Both the position numbers and the translations under genes were made by a program. A DNA stretch of 64,000 nucleotides from positions 62,001-126,000 of the forward strand of contig PHDJ01000002.1 in the NCBI GenBank assembly GCA_002842575.1. The letters are read 5' to 3'. This document shows positions 35,042-43,617 of this stretch, piece after piece. The stretch is from Bacteroidetes bacterium HGW-Bacteroidetes-2 (GTDB lineage: Bacteria; Bacteroidota; Bacteroidia; Flavobacteriales; Flavobacteriaceae). The first letter of the stretch is position 1, and every line of letters begins with the position of its first letter. The notes beneath the pieces are model-generated. The model was not told the DNA's origin. It did not search any database and worked only from the letters and a program-made list of their open reading frames with translations.

Positions 35042-36793
35042 TTATTTGATTTGTTTTTTTATTTCGCCGCAATTCAGCATCACACTTCCAAAATAAGGGT
35101 TTTTAACATCTGGCGAAAGGCTTAACCAATCGGCACCTCTTTCGTTATCTGCCATTGGGCAATGTTGAACATATAAAATATTTTCCATAGGCTGAAAAAT
35201 AGTTACCAACATAATTATTTCTGCCGAAAACGTATTAAATCCACTCCTTATTTCTTCTAGGTCTTTTGCTTTTGAAAGTTGTATAGAGCGCGTATTCAAT
35301 TGAAGACTAATTTTATCCCAACCCGTTTTTGCTTCTGAAGTAAACTTCATTTGATCCATCTTTTGAATTAATTTATTTAAAGTGCTAGCCTGCTTTTTAG
35401 CTGTTTCAAAATCGTTTTTTACCAAGGCATCTTTCATATTTATATAATGATTAACCACGTTTTCTAATTCCGATTTTACTTCTTTTGAAAGCTCTATTTT
35501 CGTTAGTTCTGTATCCGTCTGTGCCATGGGCATATCGCCGTGATTGTGGCCAGTACTTGTTGCACCTCCCTCAGGATTCATCATACTGGGCCTGCCGGAA
35601 AGTTGCACCGCGGCATCCACGGTGAAAGTTCCGTTAGACACAATTTCTTCTCCCGGTTCCAAACCATCCTGAATTATATAGGCATCCCCGAGGGCCGGTC
35701 CCAATGTGATTTCGCGTATTTTGAAACCCGAACCTTCTTTAATATAAACCACCGAACGTTTCCCTGTCCACAATACCGCCGATTTCGGAATAACGATTTC
35801 CTGGGTATCCACTTTTCCGATTTTATTTTTCACAACTCCGGAAGCGAACATTTCGGGTTTTAACCGACCGTCCTTATTACTTACCTCAACGCGGGCCGAA
35901 GCTACCCGGGTTTGGGAATTGATCAGCGGATCTATAAAACTGATTTTTCCTGTAAAGGTTTCTCCCGGTAACGATTTGACGGTATATTCAATTTCACTGC
36001 CTTCCCTGATCCAGGCGAGTTCACTTTCATATAAATCGAATAGCACCCAAACTTTGGAAAGGTCTGAAATTTGATAAATAGGCATCCCGCGTTCAACATA
36101 ATCTCCCAGTTCCACCATTTTTTCGGTCACTATCCCATTTACATCAGAATGTATGGAAAACCGCTGTATCGCTTTTCCATTGGCGATGATCTTGTCAATT
36201 TGCGCCTGACTTATTTTCCAATTGCGCAGTTTTTCCTGGGCAGCTTCAAACAACTCCGGTTGACTTTTTTTAATACTCGCCGCCTGCAAAAGTTCTTCTT
36301 GAGCAGTAACCAATTCCGGAGAATAAATTATGGCCAATGTTTGTCCTCGGCTCACTTTTTCTCCTGTAAAATTGACCGCGAGTTGCTCTATGCGTCCCGG
36401 AATATGAGTAGATTGCGAATAGGCATGTCGCTCATCTACCTGCACTTTTCCATTGAGTCGAATTTCTTTGGAAGCATCTCCTTTTCCAACAATTATTGTT
36501 TGAATATTCGCCAATTTTATGGCGTTTTCGCTCATTTGATACATATTGGGGTCATCACTAACTCCTTCTGATTCCAGCGGAATTAAATCCATTCCACAAA
36601 TTGGGCAGGAACCCGGTTCATCCCTACGGATTTGCGGATGCATGGAGCAAGTCCATATTTGCTCTATATCTGCATTTGCGTGATCGTGATTTTCCTCCTG
36701 TTTTTCATCGCCTCCAAATAGCAACCAGCCCAATAAGATTCCTATTATAAGGATTCCGGCTGTTTTAAGATATTTTTTATTTTTTGCTTTCAT
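35042..36793 (-). CDS. cusB: CusB-like RND efflux adaptor with HMBD and C-terminal DUF3347
   Basis: This adaptor of a heavy-metal RND exporter joins pump to channel and can hand over metal ions. The 583-residue protein has an N-terminal anchor (residues 10-26) and a His-rich stretch. The HMBD reads WTCSMHPQIRRDEPGSCPICGMDL (residues 47-70). The HlyD/CusB barrel and lipoyl parts follow, including GKVQVDERHAYSQSTHIPGRI and SDVNGIVTEKMVELGDYVERG. The last 170 residues form a helical DUF3347 domain ending near YVQHCPMADNERGADWLS, with a Cys and a late Cys. The same strand carries cusC-like and cusA just upstream, with gaps of 8 and 20 bases. Confidence 0.92.
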   Translation of the reverse strand: MKAKNKKYLKTAGILIIGILLGWLLFGGDEKQEENHDHANADIEQIWTCSMHPQIRRDEPGSCPICGMDLIPLESEGVSDDPNMYQMSENAIKLANIQTIIVGKGDASKEIRLNGKVQVDERHAYSQSTHIPGRIEQLAVNFTGEKVSRGQTLAIIYSPELVTAQEELLQAASIKKSQPELFEAAQEKLRNWKISQAQIDKIIANGKAIQRFSIHSDVNGIVTEKMVELGDYVERGMPIYQISDLSKVWVLFDLYESELAWIREGSEIEYTVKSLPGETFTGKISFIDPLINSQTRVASARVEVSNKDGRLKPEMFASGVVKNKIGKVDTQEIVIPKSAVLWTGKRSVVYIKEGSGFKIREITLGPALGDAYIIQDGLEPGEEIVSNGTFTVDAAVQLSGRPSMMNPEGGATSTGHNHGDMPMAQTDTELTKIELSKEVKSELENVVNHYINMKDALVKNDFETAKKQASTLNKLIQKMDQMKFTSEAKTGWDKISLQLNTRSIQLSKAKDLEEIRSGFNTFSAEIIMLVTIFQPMENILYVQHCPMADNERGADWLSLSPDVKNPYFGSVMLNCGEIKKQIK

Positions 36794-36801
36794 TATTTCC
36801 C

Positions 36802-38064
36802 TTATTTAGAAATTAAATAATCCATTTTTGCTTTTGCCATAAATCCACTTTTTATGGCTTCTATCTCTTGAGTTTGCAGCATTAATATATCTTGGTTCAT
36901 CTGTAATACCTCTTCAAAATCTATGATGGAATTACTGAATCCTGAAATAAGCAATTTGCTTGCATGTCCAGAACTAACTAGTTGTTTTTGATATAAGGCG
37001 ATGAGCTGTTCTGCTTTTTTAAGATCGTAAAGTGTCATTTCATAAGTACTTTGCAATTCGTTTTTCTGTGCTTCCTGTTGTTGTTTGATGCTGCTTGCCA
37101 TAAATTCCGCTTCTTTTTTTGCAGCTCTATATTTATTTCTGAAAATGGGCAGCGTCACCGTAAGCATCGGCATAATGGCATCTTGCCCGTTCTTATCTGG
37201 ATTGGCATCGGTGCGTTTTGAAATGACGGAATAATCAATTCCCAATCCAAACATCGGCAATCCTTCTTTTTGAGCCACAATTTGCTGCATTTCATAAGAT
37301 TTTTTTTGCTTTTCTAAACCAGTAATACTAGGGTGCTTTTCAAATATTTCTTTAGGATTCACTAAAATTTCGTCCTTGTTAAATATTAATGTATCCTGAA
37401 TTTGAACAGCTATTTCCGTCTCTCGGTTCAGCATTAAATTAAATCTTGTTTCCAAAGGTTTTTTAATTTTCTCAAGCAATTCAATTTCTGTAATTGCCGC
37501 TTCCCGCTTGATATCTACTTTTATCACATTTACCATTGGTGCGTTTCCGCTTTTGAAACGGGTCAGGGACAATTCATGATAGGAATTAAGGATGCTCAGG
37601 TTTTCTTTTTTAAGCTGAATCGTTTTTTCAATGGCATATAATTCGGCATAAACTGATTTTATTTCAAAGAACAATTGGTTCCGTAGATCCAGATAATTCT
37701 GAAATTTAGCTTCCGCCATTAAAACCGAAGCATCTTTCTTTGCCTGAAGGGTTCCAAACCAGGGAAACATTTGCGTGAGCGAAACCCGGGCTTCTTGCGT
37801 TCCTATTCTTGTTTCAATCATTCGCCCAAAAGCACTCATGGTTAAAGTAGGGTCGGACAAACTCGATACTTGAGGCGCTTGTTGCATTGCTGCTTCAAAC
37901 TGTGCATAAGAAGATTTCAACTTCGGATTGTTTTCTACAGCTGTTTGCAAATAATCGTCCAGTGTTTGTGAATATCCCCCCAACCCGCAAAAGGGAAGCA
38001 AAAGCAGGATAAATTTTATTCCTGAAAATCGCTTTTGAAAATATTTTATTAAAGATTCTTTCAT
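36802..38064 (-). CDS. cusC: CusC-like TolC-family outer-membrane channel
   Basis: This 420-residue outer-membrane efflux protein has a signal peptide (FILLLLPFCGLGGYSQ near residue 33) and two OEP halves with long helical repeats. It would be the outer duct of the metal exporter. It lies between cusA (20-base gap) and cusB (8-base gap). It differs from the second TolC-like gene (5973-7298), which belongs to another RND system. The symbol is given by context, since TolC-family members cannot be told apart by sequence alone. Confidence 0.85.
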   Translation of the reverse strand: MKESLIKYFQKRFSGIKFILLLLPFCGLGGYSQTLDDYLQTAVENNPKLKSSYAQFEAAMQQAPQVSSLSDPTLTMSAFGRMIETRIGTQEARVSLTQMFPWFGTLQAKKDASVLMAEAKFQNYLDLRNQLFFEIKSVYAELYAIEKTIQLKKENLSILNSYHELSLTRFKSGNAPMVNVIKVDIKREAAITEIELLEKIKKPLETRFNLMLNRETEIAVQIQDTLIFNKDEILVNPKEIFEKHPSITGLEKQKKSYEMQQIVAQKEGLPMFGLGIDYSVISKRTDANPDKNGQDAIMPMLTVTLPIFRNKYRAAKKEAEFMASSIKQQQEAQKNELQSTYEMTLYDLKKAEQLIALYQKQLVSSGHASKLLISGFSNSIIDFEEVLQMNQDILMLQTQEIEAIKSGFMAKAKMDYLISK

Positions 38065-38084
38065 TATCTATTACTTTTTTAATA

Positions 38085-41000
38085 CTATGATTTCAGGTTA
38101 GGTAAAACTGATCCTCCTACTTCAGGAAGCCCTGAATTGTTTTTTACTTCAGATTCCCTCCAAATGGCCTGCAACACGGGCACCACAAAAATAGTCATGA
38201 TTTGAATGACCATTCCCCCAAAAATAGGGATTGCCATAGGCACCATAATATCAGCTCCTTTTCCAGTGGAAGACAATACCGGCAAAAGCGCAATAAGAGC
38301 TACTGCAGCAGTCATCATCGCAGGCCGTACCCTTTTTAATCCGGCTTCCATTACTGCATCGCGAACTTCGGGAACGGTTTGTGGTTTTCTTTTTTCAAAA
38401 ACATCGTGAATGTATGTCCCCATTAAAACGCCATCATCGGTTGCAATTCCAAAAAGGGCTATAAAACCTACCCAAACTGCCACACTCAAATTAATGGTGT
38501 GAATTTGAAACAAGTCTCGCATATTCTCTCCAGATATCGCAAAATCCATAAACCATGGTTGCCCGTAGAGCCAAATCATAATAAATCCACCAGAAAATGC
38601 CACAAATACTCCTGAAAAGTGAATGGTGGAAGCGATGATGGTTTTAAACTGGAAATACAACAACAGGAATATCAAAACCAAACTGATAGGGATGACAATT
38701 GCAAGACGTTTAACTGCCCGAAGCTGGTTTTCATAATTTCCGGAAAATTTATAACTTATCCCTGCCGGAACTGTTAATTCGCCTGCATCAATTTTATCCT
38801 GAATGTGTTTTTGTGCATCGTTTACTACATTTACCTCAGCAAAACCATCGCGTTTGTCAAAAAGTACATAGCCCACTAAAAAAGTTTCTTCACTTTTTAT
38901 CATTTGCGGACCGCGCACATAATTTAATGCAGCTAATTCTCCTAAGGGAATTTGCGCACCACTTTTGGTAGGCACGAGAATTTTTTTAATGCTTTCTGGA
39001 TCATCGCGCAGCTCTTGGGGGTAGCGCACCCGAACGGGAAAACGCTCCCTGCCTTCAACCGTAGTGGTGATTTCCATTCCGCCAATGGCAGTTTCTATGG
39101 TTTGCTGCACATCCTCAATGCTTAAACCGTAGCGCGCAATGGCATTTCTGTCAATATCTATTTCCAGATATGGTTTTCCCACGGTTCTATCGGCAAAGAC
39201 GGCTTCGGCTTTCACAGAAGGGACTTCTTTTAAAATGCCTTCCAATTGTAATCCAAACTTTTGAATGGTAAGCAAGTTAGGCCCATACACTTTTATACCC
39301 ATTGGTGCCCGCATTCCGGTTTGCAACATCACCAAACGCGTTTCGATAGGTTGCAGTTTAGGTGCTGAAGTAACTCCAGGAATATTAGTGGCTTTAACAA
39401 TTTCATCCCAAATATCATCAGGATTTTTGATGTGTTTACGCCAGTTTCGGTAATATTCTCCTTTTTTATCTTCAATCAGATTTTCCTGCGAAACTTTTTG
39501 ATTTATGGCGTCTTCATTGCTTAAATTATCGCCAGATTTGAGGATAAATCTTTCCTTTTTATCCACTTTAAAAGCAAGAGGTTTTCCGTCATCAGAAAGG
39601 ATATATTTAGGCTTATAATTGATGATATTTTCATACATAGAAATAGGAGCGGGATCCAAGGCGCTTTCCACCCTACCCAATTTTCCTACCGCCACATCTA
39701 CTTCCGGAATATTGGTTATTGCAATATCCAGTTTTTGCAAAGTTTCTTTGGAGGCTTCAATTCCCGCATGGGGCATAGAAGTAGGCATCAGCAAAAAACT
39801 TCCTTCATCTAAAGAAGGCATAAACTCTTTTCCAACTCCGGGAAAAGTATTGGCCATTCCGGTCCAAACCGATGTCGTTCTAATATTCCACCCAACTTTA
39901 TCAAATCCGTTTGCCACAAAACCAAATATTTTTGGAAAGCCCAGCCAGATTAATATTCCGAAGAAAATGGTTATAATTGGCACCATCAAAAATTTCTTTT
40001 GATTGATTAGGCACCAACTTAAAATAGGTTGGTAGTATTTAACCATACTCATTAAAATTGCCAAAACACCCGTCAATAAAACAATCACGAAAATATAGTT
40101 GGAAAACACCGAATTTTGATGTCCCAGCGGCAGCCATTCCTCGGTAAGAAAAAACAAGGTTACCGCAACAATAATAAACAAGGTGATTTGTGTAGAATAT
40201 TTTCCTAAAAACTGTGGATTTTTGTCTTCCACCAATCTTAAAATTCCTATTATCACTAAGGCCAATGGCAACCAAAAGCTGAAGTAAATAGACAAAAACA
40301 AGCCCGCAACTATCAAGATAATGTTCCATACCCGCACCATTCTGGCTTTTTGAACTCGGATATTGAAGGCAAAATAAGTCAGCATAGGTAGAATAAGAAT
40401 TCCTATGATAAACGAAGCAAGAAGCGCGAAGGTTTTAGTAAAAGCCAAGGGTCTAAACAATTTCCCTTCGGCATTTTCCATAAAAAATACCGGAAGAAAA
40501 CTTACAACCGTAGTTAAAAGCGCTGTGGTTACCGCAGGAAAAACTTCCATGGTAGCCTCGTGGATAATGGCCAGCAGCCGGGCTCCTTTGGCATCTTTAT
40601 TTTCGGGCATTTCTAGGTGCCTAATGGTATTTTCTACAAAAATAATCCCAACATCTACCATTACACCTATGGCAATGGCAATTCCCGATAGCGCAACCAC
40701 GTTTGCATCTACCCCAAAATAACGCATGGCGATAAAGGTCATTAGCACACCAACCGGGAGCAAACTGGAAATTAAAATGGAGGCCCTTAAATTGAGCACT
40801 AAAACGAGGATTACGAGGATACTTATCAGTATTTCGTGTGAAAGGGCGTTTTCTAGGGTACTAATGGTTTCGTTTATAAGTTGTGTTCTATCGTAATACG
40901 GAACAATGGTAACCTTACTGACAGTGCCATCGGCCAGGGTTTTTTGGGGCAATCCAACGGAGATTTCCTTAATTCTAGCTTTGGTATTTTCAATGGTCTG

Positions 41001-41942
41001 CAACGGATTGGAACCATAACGTGCCACCACCACTCCACCAACAACATCGGCACCGCCTTTGTCTAAAATTCCGCGACGTTCGGCAGGACCTAAATGCACC
41101 ACGCCCAAATCTTTGATCAAGATAGGTTTGTTGTCTTTTTCGGTGACAACCGAATTTTCAATATCTTCAACAGATTTAATATAGCCAAGTCCGCGAACGA
41201 GATATTCAACTTTGTTTATTTCCAGTGTTTTTGCGCCAATGTCGCGGTTAGAATTTTTTACCGCCATCATCACCTGATCAATCCCAACGTTAAAAGCTTT
41301 CAGCGCATCGGGGTTTACATCGATTTGGTATTCCTGAACAAATCCACCTACAGAGGCAACTTCTGAAACGCCAATAGTACCACTTAAGCCCAGTTTTACA
41401 TAAAAATCCTGGATGGTGCGCAATTCGTGCAAATCCCATCCGCCGGTAACGTTTCCTTGCGGATCGCGTCCTTCCAGGGTGTACCAAAAAACCTGTCCCA
41501 ATCCGGTTGCATCTGGCCCCATAGAAGGAGATACGCCTTGAGGTAATATATTGGCGGGAAGCGAATTTAATTTTTCCAAAACCCGGGTTCGCGACCAATA
41601 AAATTCTACATCTTCTTCAAAAATGATGTAGATAATGGAAAACCCGAACATCGAGGTGCTTCTTATAGATCGTACTCCAGGAATTCCAAGTAAAGAAGTG
41701 GTTAAGGGATAAGTGATTTGGTCTTCAATATCCTGAGGAGATCGTCCGGACCAATCGGTAAATACAATTTGTTGGTTTTCCCCAATATCGGGAATGGCAT
41801 CAACAGGCACCGAATCTTTTGGAAGAAACCCGATATCCCAGTTAAAAGGCGATGTAACCAATCCCCAACCAATTAAGGAAGCGAGCAGAATAACGGTAAC
41901 CAAACGGTTGTAAAGAAAATATTTAATAAGTTTGTCAAACAT
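38085..41942 (-). CDS. cusA: CusA/CzcA-like heavy-metal RND exporter, unusually long
   Basis: This 1285-residue inner-membrane pump belongs to the heavy-metal RND group. The first loop has the CusA-like phrase NWDIGFLPKDSVPVDAIPDIGENQQIV, and DWSGRSPQDIEDQITYPLTTSL follows. Helix 4 carries the SGIAIAIGVMVDVGIIFVENTI proton-relay motif. The family's usual length is about 1040 residues. The extra part lies in two places: a region of several extra membrane helices at about 530-660 between helix 6 and the second periplasmic loop, and about 75 residues at 755-835 that are hydrophilic. Both occur in Bacteroidota homologues as I recall. An inverted repeat abuts the ATG. It pumps Cu(I), Ag(I) or related ions; the ion cannot be fixed from sequence. 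Confidence 0.93.
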   Translation of the reverse strand: MFDKLIKYFLYNRLVTVILLASLIGWGLVTSPFNWDIGFLPKDSVPVDAIPDIGENQQIVFTDWSGRSPQDIEDQITYPLTTSLLGIPGVRSIRSTSMFGFSIIYIIFEEDVEFYWSRTRVLEKLNSLPANILPQGVSPSMGPDATGLGQVFWYTLEGRDPQGNVTGGWDLHELRTIQDFYVKLGLSGTIGVSEVASVGGFVQEYQIDVNPDALKAFNVGIDQVMMAVKNSNRDIGAKTLEINKVEYLVRGLGYIKSVEDIENSVVTEKDNKPILIKDLGVVHLGPAERRGILDKGGADVVGGVVVARYGSNPLQTIENTKARIKEISVGLPQKTLADGTVSKVTIVPYYDRTQLINETISTLENALSHEILISILVILVLVLNLRASILISSLLPVGVLMTFIAMRYFGVDANVVALSGIAIAIGVMVDVGIIFVENTIRHLEMPENKDAKGARLLAIIHEATMEVFPAVTTALLTTVVSFLPVFFMENAEGKLFRPLAFTKTFALLASFIIGILILPMLTYFAFNIRVQKARMVRVWNIILIVAGLFLSIYFSFWLPLALVIIGILRLVEDKNPQFLGKYSTQITLFIIVAVTLFFLTEEWLPLGHQNSVFSNYIFVIVLLTGVLAILMSMVKYYQPILSWCLINQKKFLMVPIITIFFGILIWLGFPKIFGFVANGFDKVGWNIRTTSVWTGMANTFPGVGKEFMPSLDEGSFLLMPTSMPHAGIEASKETLQKLDIAITNIPEVDVAVGKLGRVESALDPAPISMYENIINYKPKYILSDDGKPLAFKVDKKERFILKSGDNLSNEDAINQKVSQENLIEDKKGEYYRNWRKHIKNPDDIWDEIVKATNIPGVTSAPKLQPIETRLVMLQTGMRAPMGIKVYGPNLLTIQKFGLQLEGILKEVPSVKAEAVFADRTVGKPYLEIDIDRNAIARYGLSIEDVQQTIETAIGGMEITTTVEGRERFPVRVRYPQELRDDPESIKKILVPTKSGAQIPLGELAALNYVRGPQMIKSEETFLVGYVLFDKRDGFAEVNVVNDAQKHIQDKIDAGELTVPAGISYKFSGNYENQLRAVKRLAIVIPISLVLIFLLLYFQFKTIIASTIHFSGVFVAFSGGFIMIWLYGQPWFMDFAISGENMRDLFQIHTINLSVAVWVGFIALFGIATDDGVLMGTYIHDVFEKRKPQTVPEVRDAVMEAGLKRVRPAMMTAAVALIALLPVLSSTGKGADIMVPMAIPIFGGMVIQIMTIFVVPVLQAIWRESEVKNNSGLPEVGGSVLPNLKS

Positions 41943-42070
41943 TTATTTGATTATTTAATGATATAATCCTGAAAGAGCAAATGGGAATGATTTCAAAGAA
42001 ACCATAACAATGCTTTAACGCCGGGAGCTAAATGCTTCGGCGGTCAAAAAATCATTAAATAATTAAATAA
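41943..42070 (-). promoter_or_regulatory. Inverted repeat spanning the cusA leader
   Basis: Bases 41943-41962 and 42051-42070 form 20-base arms that pair with only one mismatch. The left arm ends at the base next to the cusA ATG (41942-41940). The right arm covers the stop codon (42065-42063) of the HYC_CC_PP gene. The 88-base loop includes a second hairpin near 42019-42042 (CGCCG...CGGCG). If transcribed as one RNA, the long stem would hide the cusA start region. It could also be a decayed mobile-element edge. Confidence 0.55.
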
Positions 42071-42473
42071 GGAAAGTATCGTTAAGAACCAAAATGTCCT
42101 TGACGATAAGTGGTGGGGTATAATTTCTAAAAGGAAGTATCTGTTGTGGTAACCTTTCAAATAGATTGATGTAAGAAGAAGTGAAAGCACTTAAAAAAAC
42201 CTGCTGATTAAAATCTAAAGAGGTAAAGGACAACTTAAGTTGATCTTGTCCTTCAATAGAAATATTTTGATTACTACAGCAATTTTCTTCGTCCATCATA
42301 GATTTTTCCGAAGTGGAGTGCATATCCATTCCACAAGATGCTGCTTTTGCAAAAACCGCTTGATCAACTAACAAATTTCCACAGTAATGCTTATCTACGG
42401 TAAATGAAAACGTAGAAATCAACACTAAAAGTGCCATCAAAAAAGATGCTATTTTTTGAAAAATCTGTTTCAT
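42063..42473 (-). CDS. HYC_CC_PP family small protein, metal-linked
   Basis: The 136-residue protein has a hydrophobic N-terminal segment (residues about 6-26, possibly a signal peptide or anchor). It then carries the three markers of a Bacteroidota family: DKHYCGN, ENCCSN and a YTPPL motif near the C-terminus. Extra Cys, His and Met residues (SCGMDMHST) make metal binding likely. It lies directly upstream of cusA in the same direction. The ATG at 42473 gives an N-terminus MKQIFQKIAS; the TTG at 42482 falls within the -7 box and is unlikely. Function is unknown; I infer copper sensing or handling from context. Confidence 0.8.
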   Translation of the reverse strand: MKQIFQKIASFLMALLVLISTFSFTVDKHYCGNLLVDQAVFAKAASCGMDMHSTSEKSMMDEENCCSNQNISIEGQDQLKLSFTSLDFNQQVFLSAFTSSYINLFERLPQQILPFRNYTPPLIVKDILVLNDTFLI

Positions 42474-42479
42474 GGAATA

Positions 42480-42487
42480 CAAATGTA
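42480..42487 (-). promoter_or_regulatory. Putative -7 box of the copper cluster, near-leaderless
   Basis: The minus strand reads TACATTTG, which matches TAnnTTTG. Only six bases separate it from the ATG at 42473, so transcription would start at or very near the start codon. No well-spaced TTG is visible upstream. Confidence 0.5.
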
Positions 42488-42528
42488 GGCAATTTTTTAA
42501 TATGAAAATTAATTTATAATTTTCTTAA

Positions 42529-42972
42529 CTATCTGAAAATGTGCTTATGATAATAAAATGCGGGCAACAGAAATAGAATAAAAATAGGTTGAATTAAAAA
42601 ACGACGCACGTAAAAAAGTAGGTTGTAATTGCTTTCTGGCGAGGCATTTATAACCAGATAACCCATCCAAGGAAGTAGAATAACAAGAGCCAAAAGGTAC
42701 AAAAAAGAGGAAAACTTTATCACGTCTTTATCTTTAAAAACAACATAAAGGATGGTAAGCGATATCATGGTATTTAATACATAGCGAAAAAAGGTATTAA
42801 GTAGTAATAAAAAAACGTTTACTTCCGGAACTTTTTTAAGTAAATAATCTTGTTTAAAAAAGGAGAGCAAAGGGTCATAAAACAATTCCGTTTCAAAAAG
42901 TCGCACCAAAACCAGAAGCACAAATAATAAAAGAACTCCTACAATGCTAATCATTTTTGAATTAACGCTCAT
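42529..42972 (-). CDS. Exosortase F system-associated membrane protein
   Basis: This 147-residue protein has four or five hydrophobic segments. The family's FYDPLLSFFKQDYL phrase is near the start, and NTFFRYVLNTMISLTILYVVFKDK and LPWMGYLVINASPESNYNLLFYVRRFLIQP follow. It is the usual partner encoded after xrtF in flavobacteria. Its ATG at 42972 lies inside the end of xrtF (11-base overlap), which favours coupled translation. It may assist the membrane transpeptidase; the role is unproven. No catalytic triad of its own is seen. Confidence 0.85.
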   Translation of the reverse strand: MSVNSKMISIVGVLLLFVLLVLVRLFETELFYDPLLSFFKQDYLLKKVPEVNVFLLLLNTFFRYVLNTMISLTILYVVFKDKDVIKFSSFLYLLALVILLPWMGYLVINASPESNYNLLFYVRRFLIQPIFILFLLPAFYYHKHIFR

Positions 42973-43528
42973 AAACTTGTGCATCAGAAAGTTGTTTTGT
43001 TGGTATTTTTCGTATCCAAAGTATCCAAAGTAAAAACACCATACCATAAATAATGGCTGGAAAAATTACGCCGTGTAATATATTTTCATACTGAGGATAT
43101 TTATAAAGAGCAATAGATAATAATACTATTCTAAACAAATTAGCAGAATAAATTAATACCGAGCCAACTAAAATATACGATAAAGTGGGTTTAATTTTTT
43201 GATAAAAAGCGACTATAAAAGCAATAAACAATACCATAACACTCAACGCATTGCAACCTTCCACAATGCGTGCCAAGTATTTATCATTTATCAGTAATTT
43301 CATTGAAGCCTCATTTTGGTGTGGAATTATTTCTGCTTTATAGCCAAATGCTGATGTTAGTACAGAGGTTTGATTTGCCACTAAATGGGTAATGGGATCC
43401 GGATAATAGGTGTCTGATTTTCCAAAATGCAAATACCCATTATACAAAATACTAAGCACCACATAGGTGCCCAGAAAAAGCACTAAAAATCGAATAACCG
43501 ATTTGTATTTTAGGAACAGTACTTTCAA
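42962..43528 (-). CDS. xrtF: Exosortase XrtF
   Basis: Exosortases are membrane cysteine transpeptidases that cut C-terminal sorting tails and probably join the protein to a surface polymer. This 188-residue, roughly six-helix protein has the catalytic triad Cys92 (VEGCNALS), Arg133 (NLFRIV) and His152 (ILHGVIFP), in the correct spacing. I propose the TTG at 43528 (reads MKVLFLKYKSVIRF) as the start. The further TTG at 43552 falls inside the -7 box and cannot be translated. No substrate with a matching sorting tail is encoded in the window. A second membrane gene overlaps its end. Confidence 0.88.
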   Translation of the reverse strand: MKVLFLKYKSVIRFLVLFLGTYVVLSILYNGYLHFGKSDTYYPDPITHLVANQTSVLTSAFGYKAEIIPHQNEASMKLLINDKYLARIVEGCNALSVMVLFIAFIVAFYQKIKPTLSYILVGSVLIYSANLFRIVLLSIALYKYPQYENILHGVIFPAIIYGMVFLLWILWIRKIPTKQLSDAQVYER

Positions 43529-43549
43529 AAAAAAAATCTTTAGTTTTAA

Positions 43550-43557
43550 CAAAAATA
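43550..43557 (-). promoter_or_regulatory. Putative -7 box of xrtF
   Basis: The minus strand reads TATTTTTG, a TAnnTTTG match, 21 bases before the TTG at 43528. It overlaps the 43552 TTG, which is therefore ruled out as the start codon. It faces the divergent promoter at 43574-43602. Confidence 0.5.
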
Positions 43558-43573
43558 TACAAAACCAATGGCA

Positions 43574-43602
43574 TTGTTGTATTTTGTTTTTAAATACTTT
43601 TG
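43574..43602 (+). promoter_or_regulatory. Promoter of the GAF-domain reductase gene
   Basis: TTG (43574-43576), an 18-base spacer and TACTTTTG (43595-43602) match the Bacteroidota promoter consensus. The transcript would start near 43608, about ten bases before the ATG at 43618. Confidence 0.75.
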
Positions 43603-43617
43603 CGAAAACATTTTACC

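Noticed and set aside
43529..43552. TTG at 43552 as the xrtF start
   Set aside because: It lies inside the TATTTTTG promoter box, so it would not be in the transcript.
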